A stretch of 64,000 nt of DNA from Streptomyces longisporoflavus (GCF_014649775.1 NZ_BMTR01000005.1:372001-436000), one strand, 5' to 3'; shown: positions 33,977 to 43,795, counted from the first letter of the stretch. Made by a program: numbers and translations. Notes: generated from the sequence alone by a model not told the origin.

Positions 33977-35709
33977 GCATCCTCAACGAACCTCAGGGTG
34001 CCGCGGCAGCAGAAGACTCGTCGGCGAACGAGCTGCCGGTACGGCGCGCACAGCCGGGCGCTGTGGTCATCAAGTGGCTGACGACCACCGACCACAAGAC
34101 GATCGGCACGCTCTACCTGGTCACGTCGTTCGCGTTCTTCTGCATCGGCGGCGTGATGGCGCTCTTCATGCGCGCCGAACTCGCTCGTCCCGGCTCGCAG
34201 CTGATGTCGAACGAGCAGTTCAACCAGGCGTTCACGATGCACGGCACGATCATGCTGCTGATGTTCGCGACGCCGCTGTTCGCCGGATTCGCGAACTGGA
34301 TCATGCCGCTGCAGATCGGCGCGCCCGACGTGGCGTTCCCGCGGCTGAACATGTTCGCGTACTGGCTGTACCTCTTCGGCTCGCTCATCGCGGTGGCCGG
34401 CTTCCTCACCCCGCAGGGCGCGGCCGACTTCGGCTGGTTCGCCTACTCCCCGCTGTCGGACGCCGTCCGGTCGCCGGGCATCGGCGCCGACATGTGGATC
34501 ATGGGTCTGGCCTTCTCCGGCTTCGGCACGATCCTCGGCTCGGTCAACTTCATCACCACGATCATCTGCATGCGCGCACCCGGCATGACGATGTTCCGGA
34601 TGCCGATCTTCGTGTGGAACGTCCTGCTGACCGCGGTTCTGGTCCTGCTGGCCTTCCCGGTTCTGGCCGCCGCGCTGTTCGCCCTGGAGGCGGACCGTAA
34701 ATTCGGCGCCCATATCTTCGACGCGTCCAACGGCGGCGCGCTGCTGTGGCAACACCTCTTCTGGTTCTTCGGCCATCCAGAGGTTTACATCATCGCGCTG
34801 CCATTCTTCGGAATCATTTCCGAGGTCATCCCGGTCTTCTCCCGCAAGCCGATGTTCGGCTACATGGGCCTGATCGGCGCGACGATCGCCATCGCGGGTC
34901 TCTCCGTGACCGTGTGGGCGCACCACATGTACGTCACCGGTGGCGTGCTATTGCCGTTCTTCTCCTTCATGACGTTCCTGATCGCCGTGCCAACGGGCGT
35001 GAAGTTCTTCAACTGGATCGGAACGATGTGGAAGGGCTCACTGAGTTTCGAGACACCGATGCTCTGGGCCGTCGGCTTCCTGATCACCTTCACCTTCGGT
35101 GGTCTGACCGGCGTCATCCTGGCCTCGCCGCCGATGGACTTCCACGTCTCGGACTCGTACTTCGTGGTCGCGCACTTCCACTACGTCGTCTTCGGCACCG
35201 TCGTCTTCGCGATGTTCTCCGGATTCCACTTCTGGTGGCCGAAGTTCACCGGCAAGATGCTGGACGAGCGGCTCGGAAAGATCACCTTCTGGACGCTGTT
35301 CATCGGCTTCCACGGCACGTTCCTGGTGCAGCACTGGCTGGGTGCGGAGGGCATGCCGCGTCGTTACGCGGACTACCTCGCCGCCGACGGATTCACCGCT
35401 CTGAACACGATCTCGACGATCTCCTCGTTCCTGCTCGGTCTGTCGATCCTGCCGTTCTTCTACAACATCTGGAAGACGGCCAAGTACGGCAAGAAGATCG
35501 AGGTCGACGACCCGTGGGGCTACGGCCGCTCGCTGGAGTGGGCGACGTCCTGCCCGCCGCCGCGGCACAACTTCCTCACCCTGCCGCGGATCCGTTCCGA
35601 ATCCCCGGCGTTCGACCTGCATCACCCTGAGATCGCGGCTCTCGACCAGCTCGAGAACACCGGCCACGGTGACAAGGCGCTCGCGGGCGGCAAGGAGGCC
35701 GGCAAGTGA
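33973..35709 (+). CDS. ctaD: Cytochrome c oxidase subunit I
   Basis: A 578-residue heme-copper oxidase catalytic subunit with twelve transmembrane helices. It has the heme a ligand in [11 protein letters not shown], CuB ligands with the cross-linked tyrosine in [16 protein letters not shown] in [10 protein letters not shown], and the heme a/a3 histidines in [12 protein letters not shown]. The GTG overlaps the ctaC stop; a longer frame from 33799 is out of phase with ctaC and is not used. It overlaps ctaF by GTGA as well, so ctaC-ctaD-ctaF are translationally coupled. Confidence 0.96.
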   Translation: MSILNEPQGAAAAEDSSANELPVRRAQPGAVVIKWLTTTDHKTIGTLYLVTSFAFFCIGGVMALFMRAELARPGSQLMSNEQFNQAFTMHGTIMLLMFATPLFAGFANWIMPLQIGAPDVAFPRLNMFAYWLYLFGSLIAVAGFLTPQGAADFGWFAYSPLSDAVRSPGIGADMWIMGLAFSGFGTILGSVNFITTIICMRAPGMTMFRMPIFVWNVLLTAVLVLLAFPVLAAALFALEADRKFGAHIFDASNGGALLWQHLFWFFGHPEVYIIALPFFGIISEVIPVFSRKPMFGYMGLIGATIAIAGLSVTVWAHHMYVTGGVLLPFFSFMTFLIAVPTGVKFFNWIGTMWKGSLSFETPMLWAVGFLITFTFGGLTGVILASPPMDFHVSDSYFVVAHFHYVVFGTVVFAMFSGFHFWWPKFTGKMLDERLGKITFWTLFIGFHGTFLVQHWLGAEGMPRRYADYLAADGFTALNTISTISSFLLGLSILPFFYNIWKTAKYGKKIEVDDPWGYGRSLEWATSCPPPRHNFLTLPRIRSESPAFDLHHPEIAALDQLENTGHGDKALAGGKEAGK

Positions 35710-36104
35710 AGGTCCAAGGCAAGATGTTCATCTGGCTGAGCGTCTTCGTGCTCGCCATGGCGATCGTCTATGGCTGGTGGTCGAAGGAGCCGGCGGGTAC
35801 GACCGCGCTGTTCCTCGCCTTCGGTCTGTGCATCATGATCGGCTACTACCTGGCCTTCACGGCCCGGCGTGTCGACGCCTCCGCGCAGGACAACAAGGAG
35901 GCCGACGTAGCGGACGAGGCCGGCGAGGTGGGCTTCTTCAGCCCGCACAGCTGGCAGCCGCTCTCGCTGGCCGTCGGTGGCGCGCTCGCCTTCATGGGAG
36001 TCGTCTTCGGCTGGTGGCTGCTGTACTTCTCGGCCCCCATCCTCATGATCGGCCTGTTCGGCTGGGTCTTCGAGTACTACCGGGGCGAGAACCAGACCCA
36101 GTGA
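35706..36104 (+). CDS. ctaF: Cytochrome c oxidase subunit IV (actinobacterial type)
   Basis: A 132-residue membrane protein with four hydrophobic segments ([73 protein letters not shown]) and a short acidic loop. This matches the small actinobacterial subunit IV encoded directly after ctaD. GTG overlaps the ctaD stop. A 15-bp-stem terminator follows, ending the ctaCDF unit. Confidence 0.92.
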   Translation: MKVQGKMFIWLSVFVLAMAIVYGWWSKEPAGTTALFLAFGLCIMIGYYLAFTARRVDASAQDNKEADVADEAGEVGFFSPHSWQPLSLAVGGALAFMGVVFGWWLLYFSAPILMIGLFGWVFEYYRGENQTQ

Positions 36105-36144
36105 GTCTGTGAATCCCTGTCCCACCAAGGGAAACCCTGTTTCA

Positions 36145-36188
36145 CCGAGGGGCCCGGACACTCCGCCAGGAGCGTCCGGGCCCCTCGG
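36145..36188 (+). terminator. Terminator of ctaC-ctaD-ctaF
   Basis: Fifteen-base arms (36145-36159, 36174-36188) with a 14-base loop, 40 bp past the ctaF stop. Confidence 0.82.
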
Positions 36189-36258
36189 CGTGTCGCGGCC
36201 GACCCTCGGACGGGTCACTCGGCGCGCCGGAGCCGATGAACCTCCATACCGTGTGTTC

Positions 36259-37506
36259 ATGAGCCACTCACCGCGAATCCGCACGGTACTGAGCTGCGCC
36301 TTGCTGGTGTCCGCCCTCGGGGTGGGAACCACGGCCTGCGGCAGCTCCGACGGCCACCCGCTCTCGGCTAAGCCGTACGACGCGGCGGGCCAGATCGCCT
36401 TCAACGGCCCTGTGGGCACCCAGAAGGCGGATCCCGACAAGCCCCTGGAGGTGACCGCCCGGGGCGAGGACGGGCGCATCACCGACGTGACGGCCACGGA
36501 CGCGCAGGGGCGGTACCTGGCGGGCGAACTCGCCGCCGACGGCGCCCGCTGGCACAGCACGGCGCCGCTGGCCGCGGGAGCGCGTTACACGGTGCGGGTC
36601 AGCGCCGAGGACGAGGACGGCTCGCCGGGCCGCAAGGTCCTGACGTTCGACACCGGCGCCCCGACGAAGAAGAAGCGCCTGGACGTCACCTTCGGCCCCG
36701 ATTCGGGCAAGTACGGTGTCGGCCAGCCCGTCACGGCCAAGCTCAGCGCCAAGGTGAAGGACAAGCAGGCCAGGGCGATCGTGGAGCGCGCCCTGAAGGT
36801 CGACACGCAGCCCGCGACGCAGGGCGCCTGGCACTGGGTGGACAGCGAGACGCTGCACTACCGCCCCAAGGAGTACTGGCCCACGGGCGCGTCGATCAGC
36901 GTGCGCAGCAACCTCGAGGGCATCAAGGTCCGCGACAGGCTCTGGGGCGGCAGCGCGAAGCCGCTGAAACTGACCATCGGCGACCGCATCGAGGCCGTGA
37001 CGGACGCCGGCTCGCACTACATGACCGTCTACCGCAACGGCGAGGAGATCAACTCCATGCCGGTGACGACGGGCAAGCCCGGCTACTCCACGCGCAACGG
37101 CGTCAAGGTGGTGCTCGGCAAGGAGTACTCCGTACGCATGACCAGCGCCAGCATCGGCGCGTCGGACTTCTACGACAAGATGGTCTACTACGCCACGCGG
37201 GTCACCGACTCGGGCGAGTACGTGCACGCCGCGCCGTGGTCGGTCGGCTCCCAGGGCTACGCGAACACCAGCCACGGCTGCACCGGCATGAGCACCAGCG
37301 ACGCCGCCTGGTTCTACGAGACCGTCCGGCAGGGCGACATCGTGAAGGTCATCAACAGCGCAGGCGCGGACATGGACCCGTTCGGCAACGGCTTCGGCGA
37401 CTGGAACGTCGGCTGGAAGAACTGGCGGGACGGCAGCGCCCTGTTGGGCGGCGTCAAGAAGGGCCCCACGGCGCTCGACGCGGCCCGACTGCGGCCGCAG
37501 GTCTAG
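36259..37506 (+). CDS. L,D-transpeptidase lipoprotein (Ig-like + YkuD)
   Basis: A 415-residue cell-wall cross-linking enzyme. The signal peptide ends with a lipobox (VGTTAC). Two Ig-like domains (about 45-135 and 140-235) precede a YkuD catalytic domain with SHGCTGMS, the catalytic Cys near residue 338, and the upstream His in YVHAAPW. It resembles mycobacterial LdtMt2-type enzymes that form 3-3 peptidoglycan links. ATG 36259 has TACCGT six bases upstream and no Shine-Dalgarno, hence a probable leaderless start; GTG 36253 would add two residues. It sits inside the respiratory cluster without an obvious functional link. Confidence 0.92.
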   Translation: MSHSPRIRTVLSCALLVSALGVGTTACGSSDGHPLSAKPYDAAGQIAFNGPVGTQKADPDKPLEVTARGEDGRITDVTATDAQGRYLAGELAADGARWHSTAPLAAGARYTVRVSAEDEDGSPGRKVLTFDTGAPTKKKRLDVTFGPDSGKYGVGQPVTAKLSAKVKDKQARAIVERALKVDTQPATQGAWHWVDSETLHYRPKEYWPTGASISVRSNLEGIKVRDRLWGGSAKPLKLTIGDRIEAVTDAGSHYMTVYRNGEEINSMPVTTGKPGYSTRNGVKVVLGKEYSVRMTSASIGASDFYDKMVYYATRVTDSGEYVHAAPWSVGSQGYANTSHGCTGMSTSDAAWFYETVRQGDIVKVINSAGADMDPFGNGFGDWNVGWKNWRDGSALLGGVKKGPTALDAARLRPQV

Positions 37507-37537
37507 CGGACCGCGAGAGAGCCGCTGAACGGCGCGG

Positions 37538-37565
37538 AAGGCCCCGTGCCGAAGCGCGGGGCCTT
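37538..37565. terminator. Hairpin between convergent genes
   Basis: Nine-base arms AAGGCCCCG/CGGGGCCTT (37538-37546, 37557-37565) between the transpeptidase and receiver-protein stops. Confidence 0.65.
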
Positions 37566-37576
37566 GCCTCGTGCCG

Positions 37577-37978
37577 TCAGGCTTGGACGGCCAGCCTGCC
37601 GCGCAGCAGGGCGGCCAGAGAGTCCGCGAACTCGACCGGATCGACCGGAAGGGTGACCGCGGCCTCCGCGCGGCTCCAAGTGGCCAGCCAGGCGTCCTGG
37701 GGGCGCCCCATGAGCAGGAGCACGGGCGGACACCGGAAGACCTCGTCCTTGAGCTGGCGGCAGACTCCCATGCCGCCCACGGGCGTGGCCTCGCCGTCCA
37801 GGACGCAGACGTCGACGCCGCCCCGGTCCAACTCCTTCAGGACGGCGGGAAGAGTCGCGCACTCGATGAACTCGACCGCGGGAACGTCCGCCGCCGGCCT
37901 GCGTCCGGTGGCCAACCGGACCTGCTCGCGGGTGCTCGCGTTGTCGCTGTAGACCAGCACCGTGGCGGTCGGCTGCAT
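37577..37978 (-). CDS. Single-domain receiver-like protein, degenerate
   Basis: A 133-residue protein with a CheY-like secondary-structure pattern: strand TATVLVYSDN, then DVCVLDGEATPVGG with the likely acceptor Asp61, then VLLLMGRP and AAVTLPVDPVEFADSL. The usual second acidic residue, the Thr/Ser after strand 4 and the Lys after strand 5 are replaced (SDN, LMG, TLP), so phosphorylation-driven switching may be lost. There is no output domain. GGAGG lies four bases before the ATG. It lies between the transpeptidase and ctaE, divergent from ctaE across 178 bp. Confidence 0.8.
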   Translation of the reverse strand: MQPTATVLVYSDNASTREQVRLATGRRPAADVPAVEFIECATLPAVLKELDRGGVDVCVLDGEATPVGGMGVCRQLKDEVFRCPPVLLLMGRPQDAWLATWSRAEAAVTLPVDPVEFADSLAALLRGRLAVQA

Positions 37979-38145
37979 TGTTCCTCCGCTTCGTCGGGGG
38001 CATTTCGCCGGGGACCGATGCGCGGATGCTACTCCTCCGAACACCCCGTCAACAGCGGTTCGGACAGCCCTTCGATGGGCCATACGGGCAGGACACACCC
38101 CTCAGACACTCCGAACGGCACCCCCCGGGGTGAGGGCGGGATAAG

Positions 38146-38166
38146 CGACCGACATAATGTCGGTCG
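38146..38166. promoter_or_regulatory. 21-bp palindrome over the ctaE -10 and start codon
   Basis: Ten-base arms (CGACCGACAT and its complement) flank one A. The centre holds CATAAT, a good -10 box at 38153-38158, seven bases before GTG 38166. A protein bound here would block transcription of ctaE-qcrCAB directly. Confidence 0.55.
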
Positions 38167-38777
38167 TGGCGACAGCAACGACAGTAGATACCGGGCACGC
38201 GCACCCGCCGGTCAATCGGCCGAACCTCACCAGCGTCGGAACCATTATTTGGCTCAGTTCCGAGCTGATGTTCTTCGCGGCCCTCTTCGCGATGTACTTC
38301 ACCCTGCGATCGGTGACAGGACCTGAGCACTGGAAGGAAATGGCGTCCGCGCTGAACTTCCCGTTCTCGGCGACGAACACCACGATCCTGGTGCTCTCCT
38401 CTCTCACCTGCCAGCTGGGCGTGTTCGCCGCTGAGCGCGGTGACGTGAAGAAGCTCCGGATGTGGTTCATCGTCACCTTCATCATGGGTGCGATCTTTAT
38501 CGGCGGTCAGGTGTACGAGTACACCGAGCTGGTCAAGCACGAGGGCCTCTCGCTCTCGTCCGACCCGTACGGCTCGGTCTTCTACCTGACCACCGGCTTC
38601 CACGGTCTGCACGTGACAGGCGGTCTCATCGCCTTCCTGCTGGTCCTCGGCAGGACCTACGCGGCCAGGAAGTTCACCCATGAGCAGGCGACCGCAGCCA
38701 TCGTCGTGTCCTACTACTGGCACTTCGTCGATGTTGTCTGGATCGGTCTCTTTGCCACGATCTACATGATCAAGTAA
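38157..38777 (+). CDS. ctaE: Cytochrome c oxidase subunit III
   Basis: A 206-residue subunit III with five transmembrane segments: [37 protein letters not shown], the conserved GQVYEYTEL and [16 protein letters not shown], and [15 protein letters not shown]. It binds phospholipid and stabilises CtaD. The ATG at 38157 is conventional, but it lies inside a palindrome with CATAAT, and GTG 38166 ([10 protein letters not shown]) seven bases after that box may be the true leaderless start. No Shine-Dalgarno is present for either. It leads the qcrCAB operon, placing oxidase and bc1 expression together. Confidence 0.93.
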   Translation: MSVVATATTVDTGHAHPPVNRPNLTSVGTIIWLSSELMFFAALFAMYFTLRSVTGPEHWKEMASALNFPFSATNTTILVLSSLTCQLGVFAAERGDVKKLRMWFIVTFIMGAIFIGGQVYEYTELVKHEGLSLSSDPYGSVFYLTTGFHGLHVTGGLIAFLLVLGRTYAARKFTHEQATAAIVVSYYWHFVDVVWIGLFATIYMIK

Positions 38778-38860
38778 ACGGAGCCGGGTTCACGACGAGC
38801 CCCACGTTCCGACTCATTCCAGAAGCATCGACGCAGAAGATCCTGACACCGGGGTAATCC

Positions 38861-39670
38861 GTGAAAAAGCTCTCCGCACGACGACGCCACCCGCTGGCGG
38901 CGGTCGTCGTCCTACTCCTCGCGCTGGCGGCCACCGGGGGGCTGTACGCCGCGTTCGCACCCGCGGACAAGGCGCAGGCCGACGACACCGCCCAGTCCCT
39001 CGCCATCGACGAGGGCAAGAAGCTGTACTCCGTGGGCTGCTCCAGCTGCCACGGAACCGGCGGTCAGGGGTCCTCCGACGGTCCTAGCCTGGTGGGCGTC
39101 GGCGCAGCCGCCGTCGACTTCCAGGTCAGCACCGGCCGTATGCCGCTCCAGCAGCCGGGCGCCCAGGCGCCGAAGAAGAAGGCCATCTACAACCAGGCCC
39201 AGATCGACCAGCTCGGGGCGTACATCGCCTCGCTGGGCGCGGGGCCGACCGTTCCCACCGAGAAGCAGTACAGCCCGGACGGGGCGGACATCGCCAAGGG
39301 TGGCGAGCTGTTCCGCACCAACTGCGCGCAGTGCCACAACTTCACCGGTGAGGGCGGCGCGTTGACGAAGGGCAAGTTCGCTCCTTCGTTGGAGGATGTC
39401 TCCCCGAAGCACATCTACGAGGCCATGCAGACCGGCCCGCAGAACATGCCGTCCTTCCCCGACACGGTGATGCCGGAGAAGAACAAGAAGGACATCATCG
39501 CGTACCTCGACGCGGTCAACGGCGAACAGACCGAGAGCCCTGGCGGTCTCAAGCTGGGCGGCCTGGGTCCGGTCAGTGAAGGCCTGTTCGGCTGGATCTT
39601 CGGTCTCGGCACGCTGATCGCGGTCGCCGTGTGGGTCGCCGCTCGGACCGCAAAGGCCAAGAAGTCATGA
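38861..39670 (+). CDS. qcrC: Cytochrome bc1 diheme cytochrome c subunit
   Basis: A 269-residue membrane-anchored cytochrome cc. An N-terminal hydrophobic segment (VVVLLLALAATGGLYAAF) exports two c-type heme domains with CSSCH near residue 59 and CAQCH near 156, and a C-terminal transmembrane helix ends in a basic tail. The two hemes replace a soluble cytochrome c and wire bc1 to CuA in the actinobacterial supercomplex. The GTG has GGGG upstream. ATGA overlap with qcrA. Confidence 0.95.
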   Translation: MKKLSARRRHPLAAVVVLLLALAATGGLYAAFAPADKAQADDTAQSLAIDEGKKLYSVGCSSCHGTGGQGSSDGPSLVGVGAAAVDFQVSTGRMPLQQPGAQAPKKKAIYNQAQIDQLGAYIASLGAGPTVPTEKQYSPDGADIAKGGELFRTNCAQCHNFTGEGGALTKGKFAPSLEDVSPKHIYEAMQTGPQNMPSFPDTVMPEKNKKDIIAYLDAVNGEQTESPGGLKLGGLGPVSEGLFGWIFGLGTLIAVAVWVAARTAKAKKS

Positions 39671-40725
39671 GTAGCCAAGAGAATCCAGAAGAGAACCTGC
39701 CCAGCGTGCAGGAGAAGACCGAGCACGGTTCGGTCGCCGTCGCGGACGAGAACCCGTTCGCCGACCCGGGCCTTCCGCCCCACGAGCACCGTGTCCAGGA
39801 CATCGACGAGCGGGCCGCCAAGCGGTCCGAGCGTGCGGTCGCCTTCCTGTTCACGCTGTCGATGCTGGCCACGATCGGCTTCATCGCCTCGTACGTGGCC
39901 TTCCCGGTCGACAAGAGCGTCTACATCTTCCCGATCGGCCACATCAGTGCGCTGAACTTCTCCCTGGGCATGACCCTGGGCGTCGCGCTCTTCTGCATCG
40001 GCGCGGGCGCGGTCCACTGGGCCCGCACCCTGATGTCCGACGTGGAGGTCGCCGACGAGCGGCACCCCATCGAGGCCGAGCCCGAGGTCAAGGCCAAGGT
40101 CATGGCCGACTTCAAGGCCGGTGCCGCGGAGTCGCAGTTCGGCCGTCGCAAGCTGATCCGCAACACGATGTTCGGCGCGCTCGCCATGGTGCCGCTCTCC
40201 GGTGTCGTCCTGCTGCGTGACCTCGGGCCGCTGCCCGAGGACAAGCTGCGGCACACGCTGTGGTCCAAGGGCAAGCTCCTCGTGAACATGAACACGAACG
40301 AGCCGCTGCGTCCGTCGGACATCGCGGTCGGCTCGCTGACCTTCGCCAAGCCCGAGGGCCTGGAGGAGCACGATCACGACTTCCAGAAGGAGATCGCCAA
40401 GGCGGCCCTGATGATCGTCCGTATCCAGCCGGACGACATCAAGGACAAGCAAGAGCTCGAGTGGTCGCACGAAGGTGTCGTCGCCTACTCGAAGATCTGC
40501 ACCCACGTCGGCTGCCCGATCTCCCTGTACGAGCAGCAGACGCACCACGTCCTCTGCCCGTGCCACCAGTCCACCTTCGACCTCTCCGACGGTGCCCGAG
40601 TGATCTTCGGCCCGGCCGGTCACGCGCTGCCGCAGCTGCGCATCGCCGTGAACGAAGAGGGCTACCTCGAGGCGCTCGGCGACTTCGCCGAGCCCGTCGG
40701 TCCTGCATTCTGGGAGCGCGGATGA
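39667..40725 (+). CDS. qcrA: Rieske iron-sulfur subunit of bc1
   Basis: A 352-residue Rieske protein with three transmembrane helices (two near 60-80 and 95-118, a third after the twin-arginine-like FGRRKLIRN near residue 158). The [2Fe-2S] ligands are in CTHVGC near 278 and CPCHQS near 297. In Streptomyces this protein is known for combined Sec/Tat insertion: helices 1-2 by Sec, helix 3 with the folded cluster domain by Tat. The N-terminal 45 residues are acidic and cytosolic. Start and stop codons overlap both neighbours as ATGA. Confidence 0.95.
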   Translation: MSSQENPEENLPSVQEKTEHGSVAVADENPFADPGLPPHEHRVQDIDERAAKRSERAVAFLFTLSMLATIGFIASYVAFPVDKSVYIFPIGHISALNFSLGMTLGVALFCIGAGAVHWARTLMSDVEVADERHPIEAEPEVKAKVMADFKAGAAESQFGRRKLIRNTMFGALAMVPLSGVVLLRDLGPLPEDKLRHTLWSKGKLLVNMNTNEPLRPSDIAVGSLTFAKPEGLEEHDHDFQKEIAKAALMIVRIQPDDIKDKQELEWSHEGVVAYSKICTHVGCPISLYEQQTHHVLCPCHQSTFDLSDGARVIFGPAGHALPQLRIAVNEEGYLEALGDFAEPVGPAFWERG

Positions 40726-42353
40726 GCACTACGACGACTGAGACGCGTAAGAAGGAGGCACCCGCTGGTGAGCGGGTCGCCGACTGGGCCGACGGCCGCC
40801 TTGGGATCTACTCCCTGGCCAAGGCCAATATGCGCAAGATCTTCCCGGACCACTGGTCCTTCATGCTCGGTGAGATCTGCCTCTACAGCTTCATCATCAT
40901 CATCCTCACGGGTGTGTACCTGACCCTGTTCTTCCACCCGTCGATGAACGAGGTGGAGTACCACGGCAGCTACATCCCGCTGCAGGGCCAGCTGATGTCC
41001 GAGGCGTTCAACTCGACCATGCACATCAGCTTCGACGTGCGCGGTGGTCTGCTCATCCGGCAGATCCACCACTGGGCGGCGCTGATCTTCCTCGCGGCGA
41101 TGTTCGTGCACATGATGCGCGTCTTCTTCACGGGTGCCTTCCGTAAGCCCCGCGAGGTCAACTGGGTCTTCGGCTTCCTGCTGTTCGTGCTCGGTATGTT
41201 CACCGGCTTCACCGGTTACTCGCTGCCGGACGACCTGCTTTCCGGTACCGGTGTGCGCTTCATGCAGGGCGCGATCCTGTCCGTGCCGATCGTGGGCACG
41301 TACCTGTCGATGTTCCTGTTCGGCGGGGAGTTCCCCGGCGGCGACTTCGTGGCCCGGTTCTACTCGGTGCACATCCTGCTGCTGCCGGGCATCATGCTCG
41401 GCCTCGTGGTGGCGCACCTGATCCTGGTCTTCTACCACAAGCACACGCAGTTCGCGGGCCCCGGCAAGACGAACAACAACGTCGTCGGCATGCCGCTGCT
41501 TCCCGTCTACATGGCGAAGGCCGGAGGCTTCTTCTTCCTGGTCTTCGGTGTCATCGCGGCCGTCTCGGCGATCGCCACGATCAACCCGATCTGGGCGCTC
41601 GGTCCCTACCGTCCGGACCAGGTCTCCACCGGAGCCCAGCCCGACTGGTACATGGGCTTCTCCGAGGGTCTGATCCGTGTCATGCCGGGCTGGGAGATCA
41701 ACCTCTGGGGCCACACGCTCGTCCTGGGTGTGTTCGTCCCGCTGATCATCTTCCCGCTGGTCCTGGTCGCGATCGCGGTCTACCCGTTCATCGAGTCCTG
41801 GGTCACCGGCGACAAGCGCGAGCACCACATCCTGGACCGCCCGCGCAACGTCCCGACCCGTACGGGCTTCGGCGTCGCGTGGATCACCTGGTACATGGTG
41901 CTGCTCATCGGTGGCGGCAACGACCTCTGGGCCACGCACTTCCACCTGTCGATCAACTCGATCACCTGGTTCGTGCGTATCGCGTTCTTCGTGGCGCCGG
42001 TCCTCGCGTTCATCATCACCAAGCGGATCTGCCTGGGTCTGCAGCGGCGCGACAAGGACAAGGTGCTGCACGGTCGCGAGTCGGGCATCATCAAGCGCCT
42101 GCCGCACGGTGAGTTCATCGAGGTCCACGAGCCGCTCAACCAGGAGCAGCTGCACACGCTCACCGCGCACGAGCAGTACGCGCCGCTCGAGATCGGCCCC
42201 GCGGTCGACGAGAACGGTGTCGAGCGCAAGGTGTCGGGCTCGCAGAAGCTCCGGGCCAAGCTCTCCAAGGGCTACTACGGGGAGGACAACCAGATCCCCA
42301 AGCCCACCACCGAGGAGTACAAGGAGATCACGAGCGGCCACGGCCACCACTGA
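40722..42353 (+). CDS. qcrB: Cytochrome b subunit of bc1
   Basis: A 543-residue cytochrome b with eight transmembrane helices. Heme ligands lie in RQIHHWAALIFLAAMFVHMMR and the later YSVHILLLPGIMLGLVVAHLILVF. The quinol-oxidation-site motif appears as PDWY (GAQPDWYMGF). A long hydrophilic C-terminal extension (from about residue 440) ending in GHGHH is typical of actinobacteria. ATG overlaps the qcrA stop. QcrB is the target of telacebec-type inhibitors in mycobacteria. A 12-bp-stem terminator follows. Confidence 0.95.
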   Translation: MSTTTTETRKKEAPAGERVADWADGRLGIYSLAKANMRKIFPDHWSFMLGEICLYSFIIIILTGVYLTLFFHPSMNEVEYHGSYIPLQGQLMSEAFNSTMHISFDVRGGLLIRQIHHWAALIFLAAMFVHMMRVFFTGAFRKPREVNWVFGFLLFVLGMFTGFTGYSLPDDLLSGTGVRFMQGAILSVPIVGTYLSMFLFGGEFPGGDFVARFYSVHILLLPGIMLGLVVAHLILVFYHKHTQFAGPGKTNNNVVGMPLLPVYMAKAGGFFFLVFGVIAAVSAIATINPIWALGPYRPDQVSTGAQPDWYMGFSEGLIRVMPGWEINLWGHTLVLGVFVPLIIFPLVLVAIAVYPFIESWVTGDKREHHILDRPRNVPTRTGFGVAWITWYMVLLIGGGNDLWATHFHLSINSITWFVRIAFFVAPVLAFIITKRICLGLQRRDKDKVLHGRESGIIKRLPHGEFIEVHEPLNQEQLHTLTAHEQYAPLEIGPAVDENGVERKVSGSQKLRAKLSKGYYGEDNQIPKPTTEEYKEITSGHGHH

Positions 42354-42386
42354 TCGACTGAAGCTCTGACCACGGTCGCCACGGCG

Positions 42387-42426
42387 AGAGCCCCGTCCCC
42401 TGCATCCAGTGCATGGACGGGGCTCT
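42387..42426 (+). terminator. Terminator of ctaE-qcrCAB
   Basis: Twelve-base arms AGAGCCCCGTCC/GGACGGGGCTCT (42387-42398, 42415-42426), 33 bp past the qcrB stop. Confidence 0.75.
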
Positions 42427-42490
42427 TTGCCGTCCGGCGGGCTGGATAAGGTGTTCCTGTCCTATGGCCGAACGAACCCAGGAGCGGCAG

Positions 42491-43555
42491 ATGAGCGCTG
42501 TGACCCCCGCAGGAGGCGACACCGCGGCGGCCCGTTCCTGGCCCGGTGTGCTGAACGGACTGCTCGAAGGGCGCGACCAGAGCGCCGCGGACACGGCCTG
42601 GGCCATGGACCGCATCATGCGGGGCGAGGCGACGGACGCGCAGATCGCGGGCTTCATGGTCGCGCTGCGGGCCAAGGGCGAGACCGTGGAGGAGATCTCC
42701 GGTCTCGTGCACACGATGTACGAACACGCCAACGTGATCGAGGTGCCGGGGCAGACGGTCGACATCGTCGGCACCGGCGGCGACGGCGCCAAGACCGTCA
42801 ACATCTCCACGATGTCCGCGATCGTGGCCGCCGGCGCGGGCGCGAAGGTCGTCAAGCACGGCAACCGCGCCGCGTCGAGCGCCTCGGGCGCCTCCGACGT
42901 CCTGGAGAAGCTCGGGGTCAATCTGGAGCTGCCCCTGAAGCGGGTCGTCGAGGTGGCCGAGGAAGCCGGGATCACCTTCTGCTTCGCCGTGAAGTTCCAC
43001 CCGGCGCTGCGGCACGCCGGCGCGGCGCGCAGCCAGCTGGGGATCAGGACCGTCTTCAACGCCCTGGGCCCGCTCACCAACCCGGCCAAGGTGCGCGCCC
43101 AGGCGGTGGGCGTCGCCGACGCGCGGATGGCGCCGATCGTGGCCGGTGTCTTCGCCGAGCGCGGCCACTCCTCCCTCGTCTTCCGCGGCGACGACGGACT
43201 CGACGAACTGACGACCACGTCGACCTCGCGGGTCTGGGTCGTACGGGACGGCGCGGTGCGCGAGGAGGCGTTCGACCCGCGGGACGTCGGCATCGACCTC
43301 GTCCCCGTGGAGGCCCTGCGCGGCGCCGACGCCTCGTACAACGCCGAGGTGGCGGTGCGGCTCCTGGACGGCGAGAGCGGCCCCGTGCGGGACGCCGTGC
43401 TGCTCAACACGGCGGCGGCCCTGGTGGCCCGCACGCCGGGCGAGGGCACCCTGGTGGAGCAGATCGGCGCCGGTATCGCGAAGGCGGCCGAGTCGATCGA
43501 CTCGGGTGCCGCGAAGAAGGCCCTGGAGCGGTGGGTGGCGGCCAGCAACCGCTGA
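42491..43555 (+). CDS. trpD: Anthranilate phosphoribosyltransferase
   Basis: A 354-residue tryptophan-pathway enzyme that joins anthranilate to PRPP. It has the PRPP-binding [18 protein letters not shown] near residue 93, [49 protein letters not shown] and the metal-binding [11 protein letters not shown] 42491 has GGAGCGG upstream; ATG 42464 in frame would add nine residues. No other trp gene is adjacent. A terminator with 15-bp arms follows. Confidence 0.94.
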   Translation: MSAVTPAGGDTAAARSWPGVLNGLLEGRDQSAADTAWAMDRIMRGEATDAQIAGFMVALRAKGETVEEISGLVHTMYEHANVIEVPGQTVDIVGTGGDGAKTVNISTMSAIVAAGAGAKVVKHGNRAASSASGASDVLEKLGVNLELPLKRVVEVAEEAGITFCFAVKFHPALRHAGAARSQLGIRTVFNALGPLTNPAKVRAQAVGVADARMAPIVAGVFAERGHSSLVFRGDDGLDELTTTSTSRVWVVRDGAVREEAFDPRDVGIDLVPVEALRGADASYNAEVAVRLLDGESGPVRDAVLLNTAAALVARTPGEGTLVEQIGAGIAKAAESIDSGAAKKALERWVAASNR

Positions 43556-43583
43556 GGCCGCCGACCGGCCACCCCGAATGTGA

Positions 43584-43620
43584 CGCAAGGCGCAGTCCGG
43601 ATTCTGGACTGCGCCTTGCG
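43584..43620 (+). terminator. Terminator after trpD
   Basis: Fifteen-base arms CGCAAGGCGCAGTCC and complement (43584-43598, 43606-43620) with a 7-base loop, ahead of the riboswitch. Confidence 0.8.
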
Positions 43621-43651
43621 CGTCGAAGATCGTGTGGCAGGATGCTGCACA

Positions 43652-43795
43652 GGTCATGAGTGACAGCGATTAAGCCCCGGCTCGCTGTCCGGCAACCCTC
43701 CGTCCGTGGCGGGGTGCCCCGGGTGAAGACCAGGCCGTACGCAGCAAGGCGTATGGCAAGCGCGGACCCCTGCGAACACCCTGGGGTCCTGGTCC
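43652..43795 (+). ncRNA. SAM-IV riboswitch
   Basis: The leader matches the SAM-IV aptamer as I know it: GGTCATGAGTGACAGCGA, then AGCCCCGGCTCGCTGTCCGG with CAACCCTCC, then GGGGTGCCCCGGGTGAAGACCAGG, a variable hairpin (CGTACGC-AGCAAG-GCGTATG) and GCAAGCGCGGACC. P2 pairs GACAGCGA with TCGCTGTC. GACCAGG (43728-43734) can also pair with CCTGGTC (43788-43794), and GGACCCC with GGGGTCC (43764-43770, 43783-43789), giving alternative folds next to the ribosome site at 43798-43804. SAM-IV switches repress sulfur-metabolism genes when SAM is plentiful. Confidence 0.93.
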
